NCBI RefSeq assembly: GCF_002192455.1
Contig: NZ_CP021744.1
Location: 4,246,001-4,310,000 of the forward strand
DNA: 64,000 nt
Origin: Streptomyces albireticuli
Lineage (GTDB): Bacteria > Actinomycetota > Actinomycetes > Streptomycetales > Streptomycetaceae
Reading direction: 5' to 3'
Part shown: in pieces, positions 9,751-18,135 of the stretch
Layout of the letters: every line of letters begins with the position of its first letter
Position numbering within the stretch: the first letter of the stretch is position 1
Notes under the pieces: model-generated
The model's database searches: none
The model's input: only the letters and a program-made list of their open reading frames with translations
Told to the model about the DNA's origin: nothing
Position numbers and translations under genes: made by a program

Positions 9751-10950
9751 ATGCGCGACATCAGCCGACGAGGTCTCCTCGGCATGGGTATGGGAGCGGC
9801 CGCCGCGATAGGCGCCGCGGGGTGCTCCCATTCCCCGGCCGCCGTCCGCGATCCCTCGGCCAAGGCGAGCCAGCGGGCGAAGGCGAGCCCGATCGGTGAC
9901 GGCTCCACCGCCGATGCCGGACCGCAGCCCAATCAGCCGCCCAAGCCGGAGCGGCTGGAGCCGGGGCAGCGGCCCCCTCAGTTCGTGATCTTCTCCTGGG
10001 ACGGCGCGGGCGAGGTCGGCAACGGTCTCTTCCCGCGGTTCCGGAAGCTGGCCCGGGACCACGGGGCTCGGATGACGTTCTTCCTGTCCGGGGTCTACTG
10101 CCTCCCGGAGTCCAAGAAGAATCTCTACAAGCCGCCCAACAACCCGGTCGGCGCATCGGACATCGGCTATCTGACCGACGCCCACATCAAGTCGACGCTG
10201 GAGAACCTGCGGCAGGCGTGGCTGGAGGGCCACGAGGTCGGCACCCACTTCAACGGGCACTTCTGTTCGGGCTCCGGGTCGGTCGGGAACTGGACGCCCG
10301 AGGACTGGGAGTCCGAGATCGAGCAGGCGGTGTCGTTCGTCACCGAGTGGCGGACCAACACCGGGTTCAAGGACCTGGAGCCGCTCCCGTTCGATTACCG
10401 CAAGGAGCTCATCGGCGCCCGTACGCCGTGTCTGCTGGGGCAGGACAATCTGCTGCCGACGGCCGCGAAGCTGGGCTGGCGGTACGACGCGAGTTCGCCG
10501 GGCGGCCTTCAGATGTGGCCGAAGAAAAGGCGGGGTCTCTGGGACCTGCCGTTGCAGCAGATACCCTTCCCCGGCCATTCGTTCGAAGTCCTCTCGATGG
10601 ACTACAACATCCTGGCCAATCAGTCGAAGAACACCACCCGGGGCCCCCGCGCCAACTATCCGGAGTGGCGGCAGCAGGCGACGGAATCGTATATCGCGGG
10701 ATTCGATCGCGCGTACGAGACGAACAGGGCGCCCTTCTTCGTGGGCAACCATTTCGAACAGTGGAACGGCGGCATCTATATGGACGCCGTCGAAGAGGCG
10801 TTCAAATACATGGCCGACGACAAGCGCAAGGACGTCCGGGTGGTCTCCTTCCGGCAGTTCGTCGACTGGCTGGACGCCCAGGACCCCAAGGTCCTCAGCG
10901 GGCTGCGCAAGCTGGAGGTCGGGCAGAAGTGGCGGGCCCGCATCGACTGA
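9751..10950 (+). CDS. Tat-exported lipoprotein with polysaccharide deacetylase-like (NodB) fold
   Basis: 399 residues. The N-terminus has a twin-arginine motif (SRRGLLGMG) and lipobox GAAGC with Cys25, so a folded lipoprotein on the outer face of the membrane is expected. From residue 75 the pattern FVIFSWDGAGEVGNG... KLARDHGARMTFFLSGVY matches the start of NodB-type deacetylases. The metal motif HxxxH is present as THFNGHF (His166, His170). Motif 1, normally TFDDG, is SWDG, so one of the two acidic residues is missing. Deacetylase activity is thus uncertain. GACGGAGACGAT precedes the ATG. It lies between hemL and the cytochrome c genes. Confidence 0.8.
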   Translation: MRDISRRGLLGMGMGAAAAIGAAGCSHSPAAVRDPSAKASQRAKASPIGDGSTADAGPQPNQPPKPERLEPGQRPPQFVIFSWDGAGEVGNGLFPRFRKLARDHGARMTFFLSGVYCLPESKKNLYKPPNNPVGASDIGYLTDAHIKSTLENLRQAWLEGHEVGTHFNGHFCSGSGSVGNWTPEDWESEIEQAVSFVTEWRTNTGFKDLEPLPFDYRKELIGARTPCLLGQDNLLPTAAKLGWRYDASSPGGLQMWPKKRRGLWDLPLQQIPFPGHSFEVLSMDYNILANQSKNTTRGPRANYPEWRQQATESYIAGFDRAYETNRAPFFVGNHFEQWNGGIYMDAVEEAFKYMADDKRKDVRVVSFRQFVDWLDAQDPKVLSGLRKLEVGQKWRARID

Positions 10951-11087
10951 GGCGGCGGAGGGGCGGGTCCCCGGTGAAGGCGGGCGGGGAGGGGCGGTGA
11001 GCCGTCGCGCGGCGGCCCCCGACCCGTTCGAGGGGACCCGGAGGGGGGTGCGGAAGATCCCTAAACGGACCATGCGAAACTTTTCAC

Positions 11088-11711
11088 ATGAGTGCCTGCC
11101 GCGCCTTTCGACGCCCTGTCCCACGCCGGCGTATCACCCTGCCGGCCGTTTTCGCCGCTGTCGCGGCCATGGCCCTGACCGCCTGTGGCTCGGGCGACAA
11201 CCCCAAGAGCGGTGGCCAGACGCAGTTCGTGCAGGGCACGGGAGGCGTCAGCGTCGTCAACGACAAGAGCGCCCGGCAGAGCGCTCCCGACCTCGACGGC
11301 AAGACGCTGGACGGCAAGGCGCTCGACGTCGCCAAGGAGTACAAGGGCAAGATCGTCGTCCTTAACGTCTGGGGCTCGTGGTGCTCGCCCTGCCGGGCCG
11401 AGGCCAAGAACCTCGTCGCGGTCGCCAACGACTACAAGAGCAAGGGCGTGGAGTTCGTCGGGCTCAACACCCGCGACACCGACCCCGCCCCGGCGATCAA
11501 GTTCGAGAAGGAGTTCGAGGTCCCGTACCCGAGCTTCTACGACTCCGCCGGCGAGCTGCTGCTGCGCTTCCCCAAGGGCAGCCTCAACCCGCAGTTCATC
11601 CCCTCGACCGTCTTCATCGACCGCGACGGCAAGATCGCCGCGCGTGCCATCAAGGCGCTGAGCGAGGAAGAGCTGCGCAAGACGCTCGACCCGCTGGTCG
11701 CGGAGAAGTGA
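11088..11711 (+). CDS. resA: ResA/TlpA-like thioredoxin lipoprotein
   Basis: A 207-residue extracytoplasmic thiol-disulfide oxidoreductase. A signal peptide ends with lipobox LTAC at about residue 33, a spacer follows, and a TlpA/AhpC-TSA domain carries the active site WCSPC (Cys99 and Cys102) and a cis-Pro region in NPQFIPSTVFIDRDG. Such proteins reduce the CXXCH cysteines of apocytochrome c so that heme can be attached. It is followed by ccdA after 4 nt, then resB and ccsB. The ATG at 11088 has no clear ribosome site; no better start is visible before the signal peptide. Confidence 0.92.
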   Translation: MSACRAFRRPVPRRRITLPAVFAAVAAMALTACGSGDNPKSGGQTQFVQGTGGVSVVNDKSARQSAPDLDGKTLDGKALDVAKEYKGKIVVLNVWGSWCSPCRAEAKNLVAVANDYKSKGVEFVGLNTRDTDPAPAIKFEKEFEVPYPSFYDSAGELLLRFPKGSLNPQFIPSTVFIDRDGKIAARAIKALSEEELRKTLDPLVAEK

Positions 11712-11715
11712 CCGC

Positions 11716-12495
11716 GTGACCCCGCTCGCGACGACCCTGGCGGCCAACGCCGGGGACATGAACCAGACCGTCCTCACCGGGGCGCTGCTGCTCGCCCTGC
11801 CGGTCGCCGTGCTGGGCGGGCTGGTCTCCTTCTTCTCCCCGTGCGTCCTGCCGCTCGTACCCGGCTACCTCTCCTACGTCACCGGTGTCAGCGGCACCGA
11901 CATCGCCGAGGCCAAGCGCGGCCGGATGGTCGCCGGCGCGTCCCTCTTCGTCCTCGGCTTCAGCGCGGTCTTCGTCTCCGGCGGTGCCCTCTTCGGCAAC
12001 TTCGGCAACGACCTCCAGCGCTACCAGGACACCATCAGCAAGGTCCTCGGCATGCTCACCATCGTGATGGGCCTCGCCTTCATGGGGCTGCTCTCGCGCT
12101 TCGGCCAGCGTGAGTTCCGCTTCCACCGCAAGCCGGCCATGGGCCTGGCCGGGGCACCGCTGCTGGGCGCCATGTTCGGCGTCGGCTGGGCGCCCTGCGT
12201 GGGGCCGACGCTCGCCTCCGTGAACCTGCTGGCGATGAACCAGGGCAGCGCCGGCCGCGGCGCGCTGCTGATGTTCGCCTACTGCCTCGGCCTCGGTGTG
12301 CCCTTCATACTCGCCGCGGTGGCCTTCCGGCGCGCTCTCGGCGCTTTCGGCTGGGTCAAGCGGCACTATGCGTGGGTCATGCGGGCCGGTGGTGTCATGC
12401 TCGTCGCCGTCGGTGTGCTGCTCCTCACCGGCGCCTGGGACCGCATCATCGGCGAGATGCAGGTGTGGTCCAACTCCTTCGTCCCCGAGGTCTGA
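11716..12495 (+). CDS. ccdA: CcdA-type thiol-disulfide transporter
   Basis: A 259-residue membrane protein of the DsbD/CcdA family with six predicted helices. It carries electrons from cytoplasmic thioredoxin across the membrane to ResA. The two redox cysteines lie in the mirrored motifs FFSPCVLPLVPGY (helix 1) and VGWAPCVGPTL (helix 4). The GTG start lies 4 nt after the resA stop, with GGAGAAG within the end of resA as the ribosome site. It should be co-transcribed with resA, resB and ccsB. Confidence 0.94.
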   Translation: MTPLATTLAANAGDMNQTVLTGALLLALPVAVLGGLVSFFSPCVLPLVPGYLSYVTGVSGTDIAEAKRGRMVAGASLFVLGFSAVFVSGGALFGNFGNDLQRYQDTISKVLGMLTIVMGLAFMGLLSRFGQREFRFHRKPAMGLAGAPLLGAMFGVGWAPCVGPTLASVNLLAMNQGSAGRGALLMFAYCLGLGVPFILAAVAFRRALGAFGWVKRHYAWVMRAGGVMLVAVGVLLLTGAWDRIIGEMQVWSNSFVPEV

Positions 12496-12500
12496 TCACC

Positions 12501-14237
12501 ATGGCCAAGACAGAGACAACGCCCGCCGCCGAGGACAAGGACGTCGGTGCCGCGGGCTCCCAGCTGTCCACGGCCCCGGCCGAGGAGACCGGACAGGCGG
12601 TGCCCGGCTCGTTCGGCGGCGTCCGCAAGCCCGGCGCGCTGGGCCTGCTCGCCTGGTCGGGCCGTGAGGCGGTCGGCTGGGCGCGCTGGATCTGGCGGCA
12701 GCTGACCTCGATGCGGGTCGCGCTGATCCTGCTGTTCCTGCTGTCGCTGGCGACCATCCCCGGCTCGCTCATCCCGCAGACCAGCATCGACGCGGTCAAG
12801 GCCGAGAACTGGCGCAAGGCCCACGAGACCCTCGCGCCCGTCTACGACAAGCTCGGGCTGTTCCACGTCTACAGCTCGGTGTGGTTCTCGGCGATCTACA
12901 TCCTGCTGTTCACCTCCCTGATCGGCTGCATCGTCCCGCGCACCTGGCAGTTCGTCGGCCAGCTCCGCGGCCGCCCGCCGGCCGCGCCGCGCCGGCTGAC
13001 CCGGCTGCCCGCGTACACCACCTGGCGCACCGAGGCCGAGCCCGAGCAGGTGCTGGCGGCGGCGGAGAAGCTGCTCAAGCGGCGGCGCTTCCGCGTCCGG
13101 CGCGCCGACGACTCGGTCGGCTCCGAGAAGGGCTATCTGCGCGAGGCCGGAAACCTCCTCTTCCACATCTCCCTGATCGTGATGCTGGTGGCCTTCGCCT
13201 CCGGCCAGCTGTGGAAGTCCGAGGGCCAGTCGCTGATCGTCGAGGGCAAGGGCTTCTCGAACAAGCTGGCGCAGTACGACGACTTCAAGTCCGGCTCCCT
13301 CTTCGACTCGGACGACCTGGAGCCCTTCAGCTTCTGGCTGGACGGCTTCGAGGCGACGTACGAGCGCACCGGCCCCCAGCGCGGCACGCCCCGCACCTAC
13401 GAGGCGCACGTCAGCTACCGGGAGCGGCCGGGCGGCCCGCTGCTCAAGAAGACGATCAAGGTGAACAAGCCGCTGGAGGTGGCCGGCTCCAAGGTCTTCC
13501 TCATCGGCCACGGCTACGCGCCGGTCGTCACCGTCAAGGACGGCCAGGGCGACATCGCCTTCCGGGGCCCGGTGCCCTCGCTGCCGCTCGACGGCAACAT
13601 CACGGAGACCACGGTCATCAAGGTCCCGGACTACCGGGACAAGAACAACAAGCCGGACGACCTGGGCTTCCAGGGCTCCTTCGTGCCCACCCTCGACCTG
13701 TCGACCGAGTCGATGAACTCGCAGTTCCCCGCCCTGGACAACCCGCACCTGGTGCTGACCGCCTACCGCGGCAGCCTGGGCCTGGACTCGGGCCTGCCGC
13801 AGAGCGTCTACCGCCTCGACGTGTCCAAGATGAAGCAGTTCAAGAAGGAGAACGGGCGCCCCTTCGCGCAGGCCCTCAAGGTCGGCGACAAGATGACCCT
13901 GCCGGACGGCGCGGGCACCCTGGAGTTCGACGGCATCAAGCCGTGGGCCACCTTCCAGGTCTCCCAGCAGCCCGGGAACGGGGCCGCGCTGGGCGGCGCC
14001 GTCGCCGCGCTCGTCGGCGTGGCCGCCTCGCTGTTCATCCAGCGCCGCCGGGTCTGGGCGCGGGCCGTCGCCGGCGAGGACGGGCAGACCGTCGTGGAGG
14101 TCGCCGGGCTCGGCCGCAGCGAGTCCGCGCGGCTCCCCGAGGAGCTCGCCGACCTCGCCGTCGCCCTGTACCCCGACGCACCGCCCGTCACCGACCCCAC
14201 AGATTCCGCTGATCCCTCCGAAGGAGCGCGCGCGTGA
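12501..14237 (+). CDS. resB: Cytochrome c biogenesis protein ResB (Ccs1)
   Basis: A 578-residue membrane protein. After a disordered N-terminal tail of about 55 residues come helices starting LTSMRVALILLFLLSLATIPGS, a second near YILLFTSLIGCIVPR, a third after a cytoplasmic arm, a large extracytoplasmic domain (about residues 260-490), and a last helix near GGAVAALVGVAASLFI. ResB works with CcsB/ResC in system II as the cytochrome c synthetase that exports heme and ligates it. Its stop overlaps the ccsB start by 4 nt, which fits a stoichiometric complex. Confidence 0.94.
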   Translation: MAKTETTPAAEDKDVGAAGSQLSTAPAEETGQAVPGSFGGVRKPGALGLLAWSGREAVGWARWIWRQLTSMRVALILLFLLSLATIPGSLIPQTSIDAVKAENWRKAHETLAPVYDKLGLFHVYSSVWFSAIYILLFTSLIGCIVPRTWQFVGQLRGRPPAAPRRLTRLPAYTTWRTEAEPEQVLAAAEKLLKRRRFRVRRADDSVGSEKGYLREAGNLLFHISLIVMLVAFASGQLWKSEGQSLIVEGKGFSNKLAQYDDFKSGSLFDSDDLEPFSFWLDGFEATYERTGPQRGTPRTYEAHVSYRERPGGPLLKKTIKVNKPLEVAGSKVFLIGHGYAPVVTVKDGQGDIAFRGPVPSLPLDGNITETTVIKVPDYRDKNNKPDDLGFQGSFVPTLDLSTESMNSQFPALDNPHLVLTAYRGSLGLDSGLPQSVYRLDVSKMKQFKKENGRPFAQALKVGDKMTLPDGAGTLEFDGIKPWATFQVSQQPGNGAALGGAVAALVGVAASLFIQRRRVWARAVAGEDGQTVVEVAGLGRSESARLPEELADLAVALYPDAPPVTDPTDSADPSEGARA

Positions 14238-15394
14238 TCCCCATCGCTGCCGCAGCCAACGAGAACATGGCGAACCTCAGCAATGTGCTGGTGTACTCCG
14301 CCATGGCCGTCTACACCCTGGCCTTCCTCGCGCACATCGCGGAGTGGGTGTTCGGCAGCCGCAGCGCGGTCGCCCGGACCGCCGCCGCGATCACCACCGA
14401 GGCGAAGGCCGCCACCGCGGCCGCCGGTCAGGGCGCCCAGGGGGGCGGCGGCACGGCCGTCCTGGACCGCCCCAAGGTCGTCACCCGCGCGGTCGCCGGC
14501 GGCCGGGACGTCCCGGACGGGCCGGGCGCCGCGGGCACCAGCGAGAAGGGCGACGTCTTCGGCCGGATCGCGGTCTCGCTGACCGTCCTCGCCTTCCTGC
14601 TCCACGCGGGCGGCGTGCTCACCCGCGCGCTCTCCGTGGAGCGGGCGCCGTGGGGCAACATGTACGAGTTCTCCACGACCTTCGGCATGGTCGTGGTGGC
14701 CGTCTACCTCGGCCTGCTGGTCGCCAGGAAGAACGTGCGCTGGCTCGGCCTGCCGCTGGTCACCACCATCCTGCTCGACCTGGGCCTCGCCGTCTCGGTG
14801 CTCTACACCGACAGCGACCAGCTGGTGCCGGCCCTCCACTCGTACTGGCTGTGGATCCACGTCTCCTGCGCGATCATCTCGGGCGCGTCCCTGTGGGTGG
14901 GCGCGGCCGCCACGCTCTTCTACCTCTTCCGCAACGGCTACGAGGAGCGCCTGGAGCAGGGCTACGTCGGCACCGACGGCCTGAACCGCCTGCTGGCCGA
15001 GCTCCCGGCCGACGGCCGTAAGGTCGCCCGCTTCAAGGCGAAGCTCGCCAAGGGCACGGACTCCTTCGTGATGCGCCTGCCCTCGGCGGCCACCCTCGAC
15101 AAGTTCGCCTACCGCATCAACGCGACCGTCTTCCCGCTGTGGACGTTCACGATCATCGCGGGCGCGATCTGGGCCGAGGCCGCCTGGGGCCGCTACTGGG
15201 GCTGGGACCCCAAGGAGGTCTGGTCCTTCATCACCTGGGTCGCCTACGCCACCTACCTGCACGCCCGGGCCACCGCCGGCTGGAAGGGCCGCAAGGCCGC
15301 GTACATCGCGCTCTTCGCCTTCGCCACGTACATCTTCAACTACTACGGCGTGAACATCTTCGTCACCGGCAAGCACTCCTACGCCGGCGTCTGA
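14234..15394 (+). CDS. ccsB: Cytochrome c biogenesis protein CcsB (ResC/CcsA type)
   Basis: A 386-residue heme-handling protein. The Trp-rich motif WGRYWGWDPKEVWSFITW near residue 320 is the heme-presenting signature, and conserved histidines occur in the flanking helices (HSYWLWIHV and the HAR segment after the motif). A hydrophilic Ala/Gly-rich insertion of about 60 residues follows the first helix and looks disordered. With ResB it forms the system II synthetase. The GTG start overlaps the resB stop (GTGA), with AAGGAG at a good distance. This is the last gene of the operon, and a hairpin follows. Confidence 0.94.
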   Translation: MIPIAAAANENMANLSNVLVYSAMAVYTLAFLAHIAEWVFGSRSAVARTAAAITTEAKAATAAAGQGAQGGGGTAVLDRPKVVTRAVAGGRDVPDGPGAAGTSEKGDVFGRIAVSLTVLAFLLHAGGVLTRALSVERAPWGNMYEFSTTFGMVVVAVYLGLLVARKNVRWLGLPLVTTILLDLGLAVSVLYTDSDQLVPALHSYWLWIHVSCAIISGASLWVGAAATLFYLFRNGYEERLEQGYVGTDGLNRLLAELPADGRKVARFKAKLAKGTDSFVMRLPSAATLDKFAYRINATVFPLWTFTIIAGAIWAEAAWGRYWGWDPKEVWSFITWVAYATYLHARATAGWKGRKAAYIALFAFATYIFNYYGVNIFVTGKHSYAGV

Positions 15395-15426
15395 GCCACC
15401 CGTACGGCCCTCGCGCCGCCCTCCGG

Positions 15427-15455
15427 GCCCGTCTCCCGCCGCGCGGGAGGCGGGC
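15427..15455 (+). terminator. Hairpin terminator after ccsB
   Basis: A 13-bp stem with one G-T pair (15427-15439 with 15443-15455) and a 3-nt loop, 32 nt after the ccsB stop and 21 nt before the next ATG. Confidence 0.75.
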
Positions 15456-15476
15456 CTCGGTGATAGAGCTGGACCC

Positions 15477-16001
15477 ATGGAGATGCCCTCCCTGTACGGC
15501 CGGTCCGAGAAGCGGGGCGCCGACGACCACCTGCTCCGCTACGAGCTGTCGGTGCCCTTCCCCGTCGCGGAGGTCTGGCAGGCCGTCGCGACCCCCGAGG
15601 GCCTGCCGTCCTGGCTGGCCGCCGCCGACCCCTTCGAACAGCGCGAGGGCGGCGCCATCACGCTGCGCTGGCTCAACACCGACCCCGAGGGCCACGCCAC
15701 GGTCGCGCCCGGCCGGGTGACCGCCTGGCAGCCCCGGAGGGTCGCCGAGTACACCGTCGAGATCCACGGCCGGATCCGCTTCGAGCTGGAGCCCGCGCCG
15801 CACAGCGTCGGCGGGACGCTGCTGCACTTCACCAACGAGCTGGCCTGCTCCGAGAGCGTCCGTCTGGACTGCCTGGCGGGCTGGCACCACCACTTCGAGT
15901 ACCTGCTGGAGGCCCTGGCGGGCCGGCCCGCGGACTGGTCGGGGTGGACGCTGGAGCGGTGGCGCAAGCTGCGGGCGGAGTACGAGCTGAGGGGCTCGTA
16001 G
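15477..16001 (+). CDS. SRPBCC (START-like) domain protein
   Basis: 174 residues with the AHSA1/polyketide cyclase-like pattern: YELSVPFPVAEVWQAVATPEGLPSWLAAADPFE at the start, a beta-rich centre and a long C-terminal helix WHHHFEYLLEALAG. These proteins have a deep hydrophobic cavity and bind lipids or other small ligands; a specific role cannot be assigned. It follows the ccsB terminator closely and is convergent with the phosphoesterase gene, so it probably has its own promoter. Confidence 0.82.
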   Translation: MEMPSLYGRSEKRGADDHLLRYELSVPFPVAEVWQAVATPEGLPSWLAAADPFEQREGGAITLRWLNTDPEGHATVAPGRVTAWQPRRVAEYTVEIHGRIRFELEPAPHSVGGTLLHFTNELACSESVRLDCLAGWHHHFEYLLEALAGRPADWSGWTLERWRKLRAEYELRGS

Positions 16002-16035
16002 GGCCGCGCCGTACGGGCCGTCCCGGGGTCCCGCC

Positions 16036-17463
16036 TCACCTTCGCGGGCGCGTCCCCGCCTCCTGGACCGGGAACTCCTGCGCCGCCCCGGGCAGCTTCG
16101 GCTTGGGCAGGCTCGCGACGTCCCGCCGCGCCTGCTCCAGCCGGGGGCCCGTGTCCCGGGGCAGCGCGGGCGGCGCCGCCCGGGTGCCGGAGAAGCCGAA
16201 GGCCGAGGTCAGGTCGCCGAAGGCGGAGCGCCGCCAGTCGCTGATGTTGGGCTCCTCGACGCCCGTCCAGCGCTCCAGGAAGCGGAGCACGGAGGTGTGG
16301 TCGAAGGGGTCGCCGGCGGCCCAGCCACCGACCGTCCACGGCGAGACGATCAGGCACGGCACCCGGAAGCCGGCGCCGATCGGCAGCCCCTTCACGAACT
16401 CGTCCGCCGTGCCCGCCGGGGGCACCGGCGGCGGCACGTGGTCGAAGAGGCCGTCGTTCTCGTCGTAGTTCAGGATGAAGACGGTCTTCCGCCAGACGTC
16501 CGGGTTGTCGGCGATGGCCCCGATCTTCCTCGCGACGAAGTCGGCGCCCGCCGCCGGCAGGTGCCGGGGGTGCTCGGACTCGGCCGCCGTGGGGATGATC
16601 CAGGAGACGGCCGGGAGCCGGTCGTTCCGGGCGTCCTCCTCGAAGGTGCCCTCGGGCAGCCGGCGCATGCCGCGCTCGTACAGCGGGTCGCCCGGCCGGG
16701 CCTCCTTGAAGGCCTGGAACTGCTCCAGCATGTTGCAGCCGTAGTTGTCCTGCTGCTGGTAGACGCGCCAGCTGACGCCCTTGGCCTGGAGCCGCTCGGC
16801 GTAGGTGGTCCAGCGGTACGGCTTGGGGGCGAGGTTGTCGACGACCGGGCCGCCCCGGGTGCCGCCGGCGTCGATGGTGCCGGTCATCCAGTAGAGCCGG
16901 TTGGGCCAGGTGGGGCCGAAGACCGAGCAGAAGTAGTTGTCGCAGAGGGTGAACGCCTCGGCGAGGGCGAACTGGAAGGGGATGTCCTCGCGGGTGTGGT
17001 AGCCCATCACGTACGGGCCGTTCGCGCCGTCGGCCTTGCGGTGCGCGGGCAGCCAGCGGTCCATCCGGCCGCGGTTCCACGCCTCGTGCTGCACCGACCA
17101 GGCGTGGCTGGTGGACGGGATGGCCTGGGCGCTGCTGCGCCGGGTGTCGAGGTGGAACGGGAGCAGGTAGCCCGCCGGGTTCACCTCGTCCGGCTGGTGG
17201 AAGACGGAGCGGCCGTCCGGCAGGGTCAGGGCGTCCGGGTCGGAGAAGCCCCGGACGCCCTTGAGGGTGCCGAAGTAGTGGTCGAAGGAGCGGTTCTCCT
17301 GCATCAGCAGGACCACGTGTTCGATGTCGCTCAGCGAGCCGCTGCGGGCCGGGCCGGCGGCGACGGCCCGGCGCACGCTGGGCGGCAGCAGTGACAGTGC
17401 CGCGGCGCCGCCGACCGCGCCCGCCGCCGTGCCGAGGAGTCTGCGTCGGGTCATGTCGGGCAT
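16036..17463 (-). CDS. Tat-exported phospholipase C-like phosphoesterase
   Basis: 475 residues. TRRRLLG at residues 5-11 followed by an alanine-rich helix is a Tat signal. The mature start IEHVVLLMQENRSFDHYFGTLKGVRGFSDP is the signature of the non-haemolytic phospholipase C/acid phosphatase AcpA family, with the metal-binding Glu-Asn. Later conserved parts are NYDENDGLFDHVPPP and PFDHTSVLRFLE. It should hydrolyse phosphodiesters outside the cell and could serve phosphate scavenging. I see no Pho box that I can defend. The ATG at 17463 follows a GGGAGAGGGG ribosome site. Confidence 0.9.
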   Translation of the reverse strand: MPDMTRRRLLGTAAGAVGGAAALSLLPPSVRRAVAAGPARSGSLSDIEHVVLLMQENRSFDHYFGTLKGVRGFSDPDALTLPDGRSVFHQPDEVNPAGYLLPFHLDTRRSSAQAIPSTSHAWSVQHEAWNRGRMDRWLPAHRKADGANGPYVMGYHTREDIPFQFALAEAFTLCDNYFCSVFGPTWPNRLYWMTGTIDAGGTRGGPVVDNLAPKPYRWTTYAERLQAKGVSWRVYQQQDNYGCNMLEQFQAFKEARPGDPLYERGMRRLPEGTFEEDARNDRLPAVSWIIPTAAESEHPRHLPAAGADFVARKIGAIADNPDVWRKTVFILNYDENDGLFDHVPPPVPPAGTADEFVKGLPIGAGFRVPCLIVSPWTVGGWAAGDPFDHTSVLRFLERWTGVEEPNISDWRRSAFGDLTSAFGFSGTRAAPPALPRDTGPRLEQARRDVASLPKPKLPGAAQEFPVQEAGTRPRR

Positions 17464-17552
17464 GCGTGCCCCTCTCCCTGGAGTCGCGTGGGGCCTCAGT
17501 CTTGCCCGCAGGACTCTTCCGTCACGCCCGTGCACGGGACAGGGGAGAATGC

Positions 17553-17714
17553 GTGAACGATGCATCAAAGGGCTGTGGAGGTGCGGCAGTTGGGCGAGGG
17601 GCGCGCCCGGTGCCCGCCGTGGAGCTACCCGATCGGGGGACGCCCGGCTACGCCGGACGGCCGGTCGTGCGCCGGCGCCCGTCCCCCGGACGGTGGGCAG
17701 GCGAACAGGGGTGA
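17553..17714 (+). CDS. Possible small protein, 53 residues
   Basis: A GTG at 17553 is preceded by GGGGAG at a normal distance and opens a 53-codon frame with fairly high GC at third positions. The product is Gly/Arg/Pro-rich without recognisable motifs, signal or membrane segment. It is divergent from the phospholipase gene and convergent with the PLDc_N gene. Only the ribosome site argues for it; chance is quite possible in such GC-rich DNA. Confidence 0.25.
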   Translation: MNDASKGCGGAAVGRGARPVPAVELPDRGTPGYAGRPVVRRRPSPGRWAGEQG

Positions 17715-17725
17715 CCGGTGGCCGC

Positions 17726-18049
17726 TCAGGCGGCGGGCGGGGCCTCGCCCTGAGGGCCGCCGGTGCCGCCGTCCTGGTCCCGCTTGAGGGACCTGAGGAA
17801 CTCGGGGTTGTCGTCGGGCGCGACCCACCGCTGCCCGCCGGCCGTGCCCCGGCCGCCCGCCGCGGCCCGCGGCCGCCCCGCGATCAGCCAGGCGACGGGC
17901 CCGATCAGCACCTCGCCGAAGAGCAGGATCACAAACACCCAGGCGATCTTCGGCAGGCCGCGGACCTCCTTCTCCGGGGTGTTCAGGCAGTCGATGAAGG
18001 CATAGATCCACAACGCCAGGATCAGCAGGAACGGCAGATACCTGAGCAT
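17726..18049 (-). CDS. PLDc_N domain small membrane protein
   Basis: A 107-residue protein with two helices: RYLPFLLILALWIYAFIDCL and IAWVFVILLFGEVLIGPVAWLI. The core with IDCLNTPEKEVRGLPKIAWVF matches the phospholipase D nuclease N-terminal domain found alone in many actinobacteria. Without the PLD catalytic HKD motifs it cannot be a nuclease or lipase; its role is unknown. It is divergent from the UbiD-type gene with an 86-bp spacer. Confidence 0.88.
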   Translation of the reverse strand: MLRYLPFLLILALWIYAFIDCLNTPEKEVRGLPKIAWVFVILLFGEVLIGPVAWLIAGRPRAAAGGRGTAGGQRWVAPDDNPEFLRSLKRDQDGGTGGPQGEAPPAA

Positions 18050-18122
18050 GGTGGCGGACTCCCCGGTGCGGCGGTACGGGCCGCTGGGCGGCCCCGATAC
18101 CGGTCCAGGGTAGTGCGTGCTT

Positions 18123-18135
18123 GATACTGGAACGC
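18123..18135 (+). promoter_or_regulatory. -10-like element placed for a leaderless mqnL transcript
   Basis: GATACT (18123-18128) lies 7 nt before the ATG at 18136, so transcription would begin at or next to the start codon. No good -35 or ribosome binding site is visible. Inferred from position only. Confidence 0.45.

Noticed and set aside
9490..11124. Antisense ORF of 544 codons over the deacetylase-like gene
   Set aside because: Shadow of a gene with Tat signal, lipobox and fold motifs on the plus strand.
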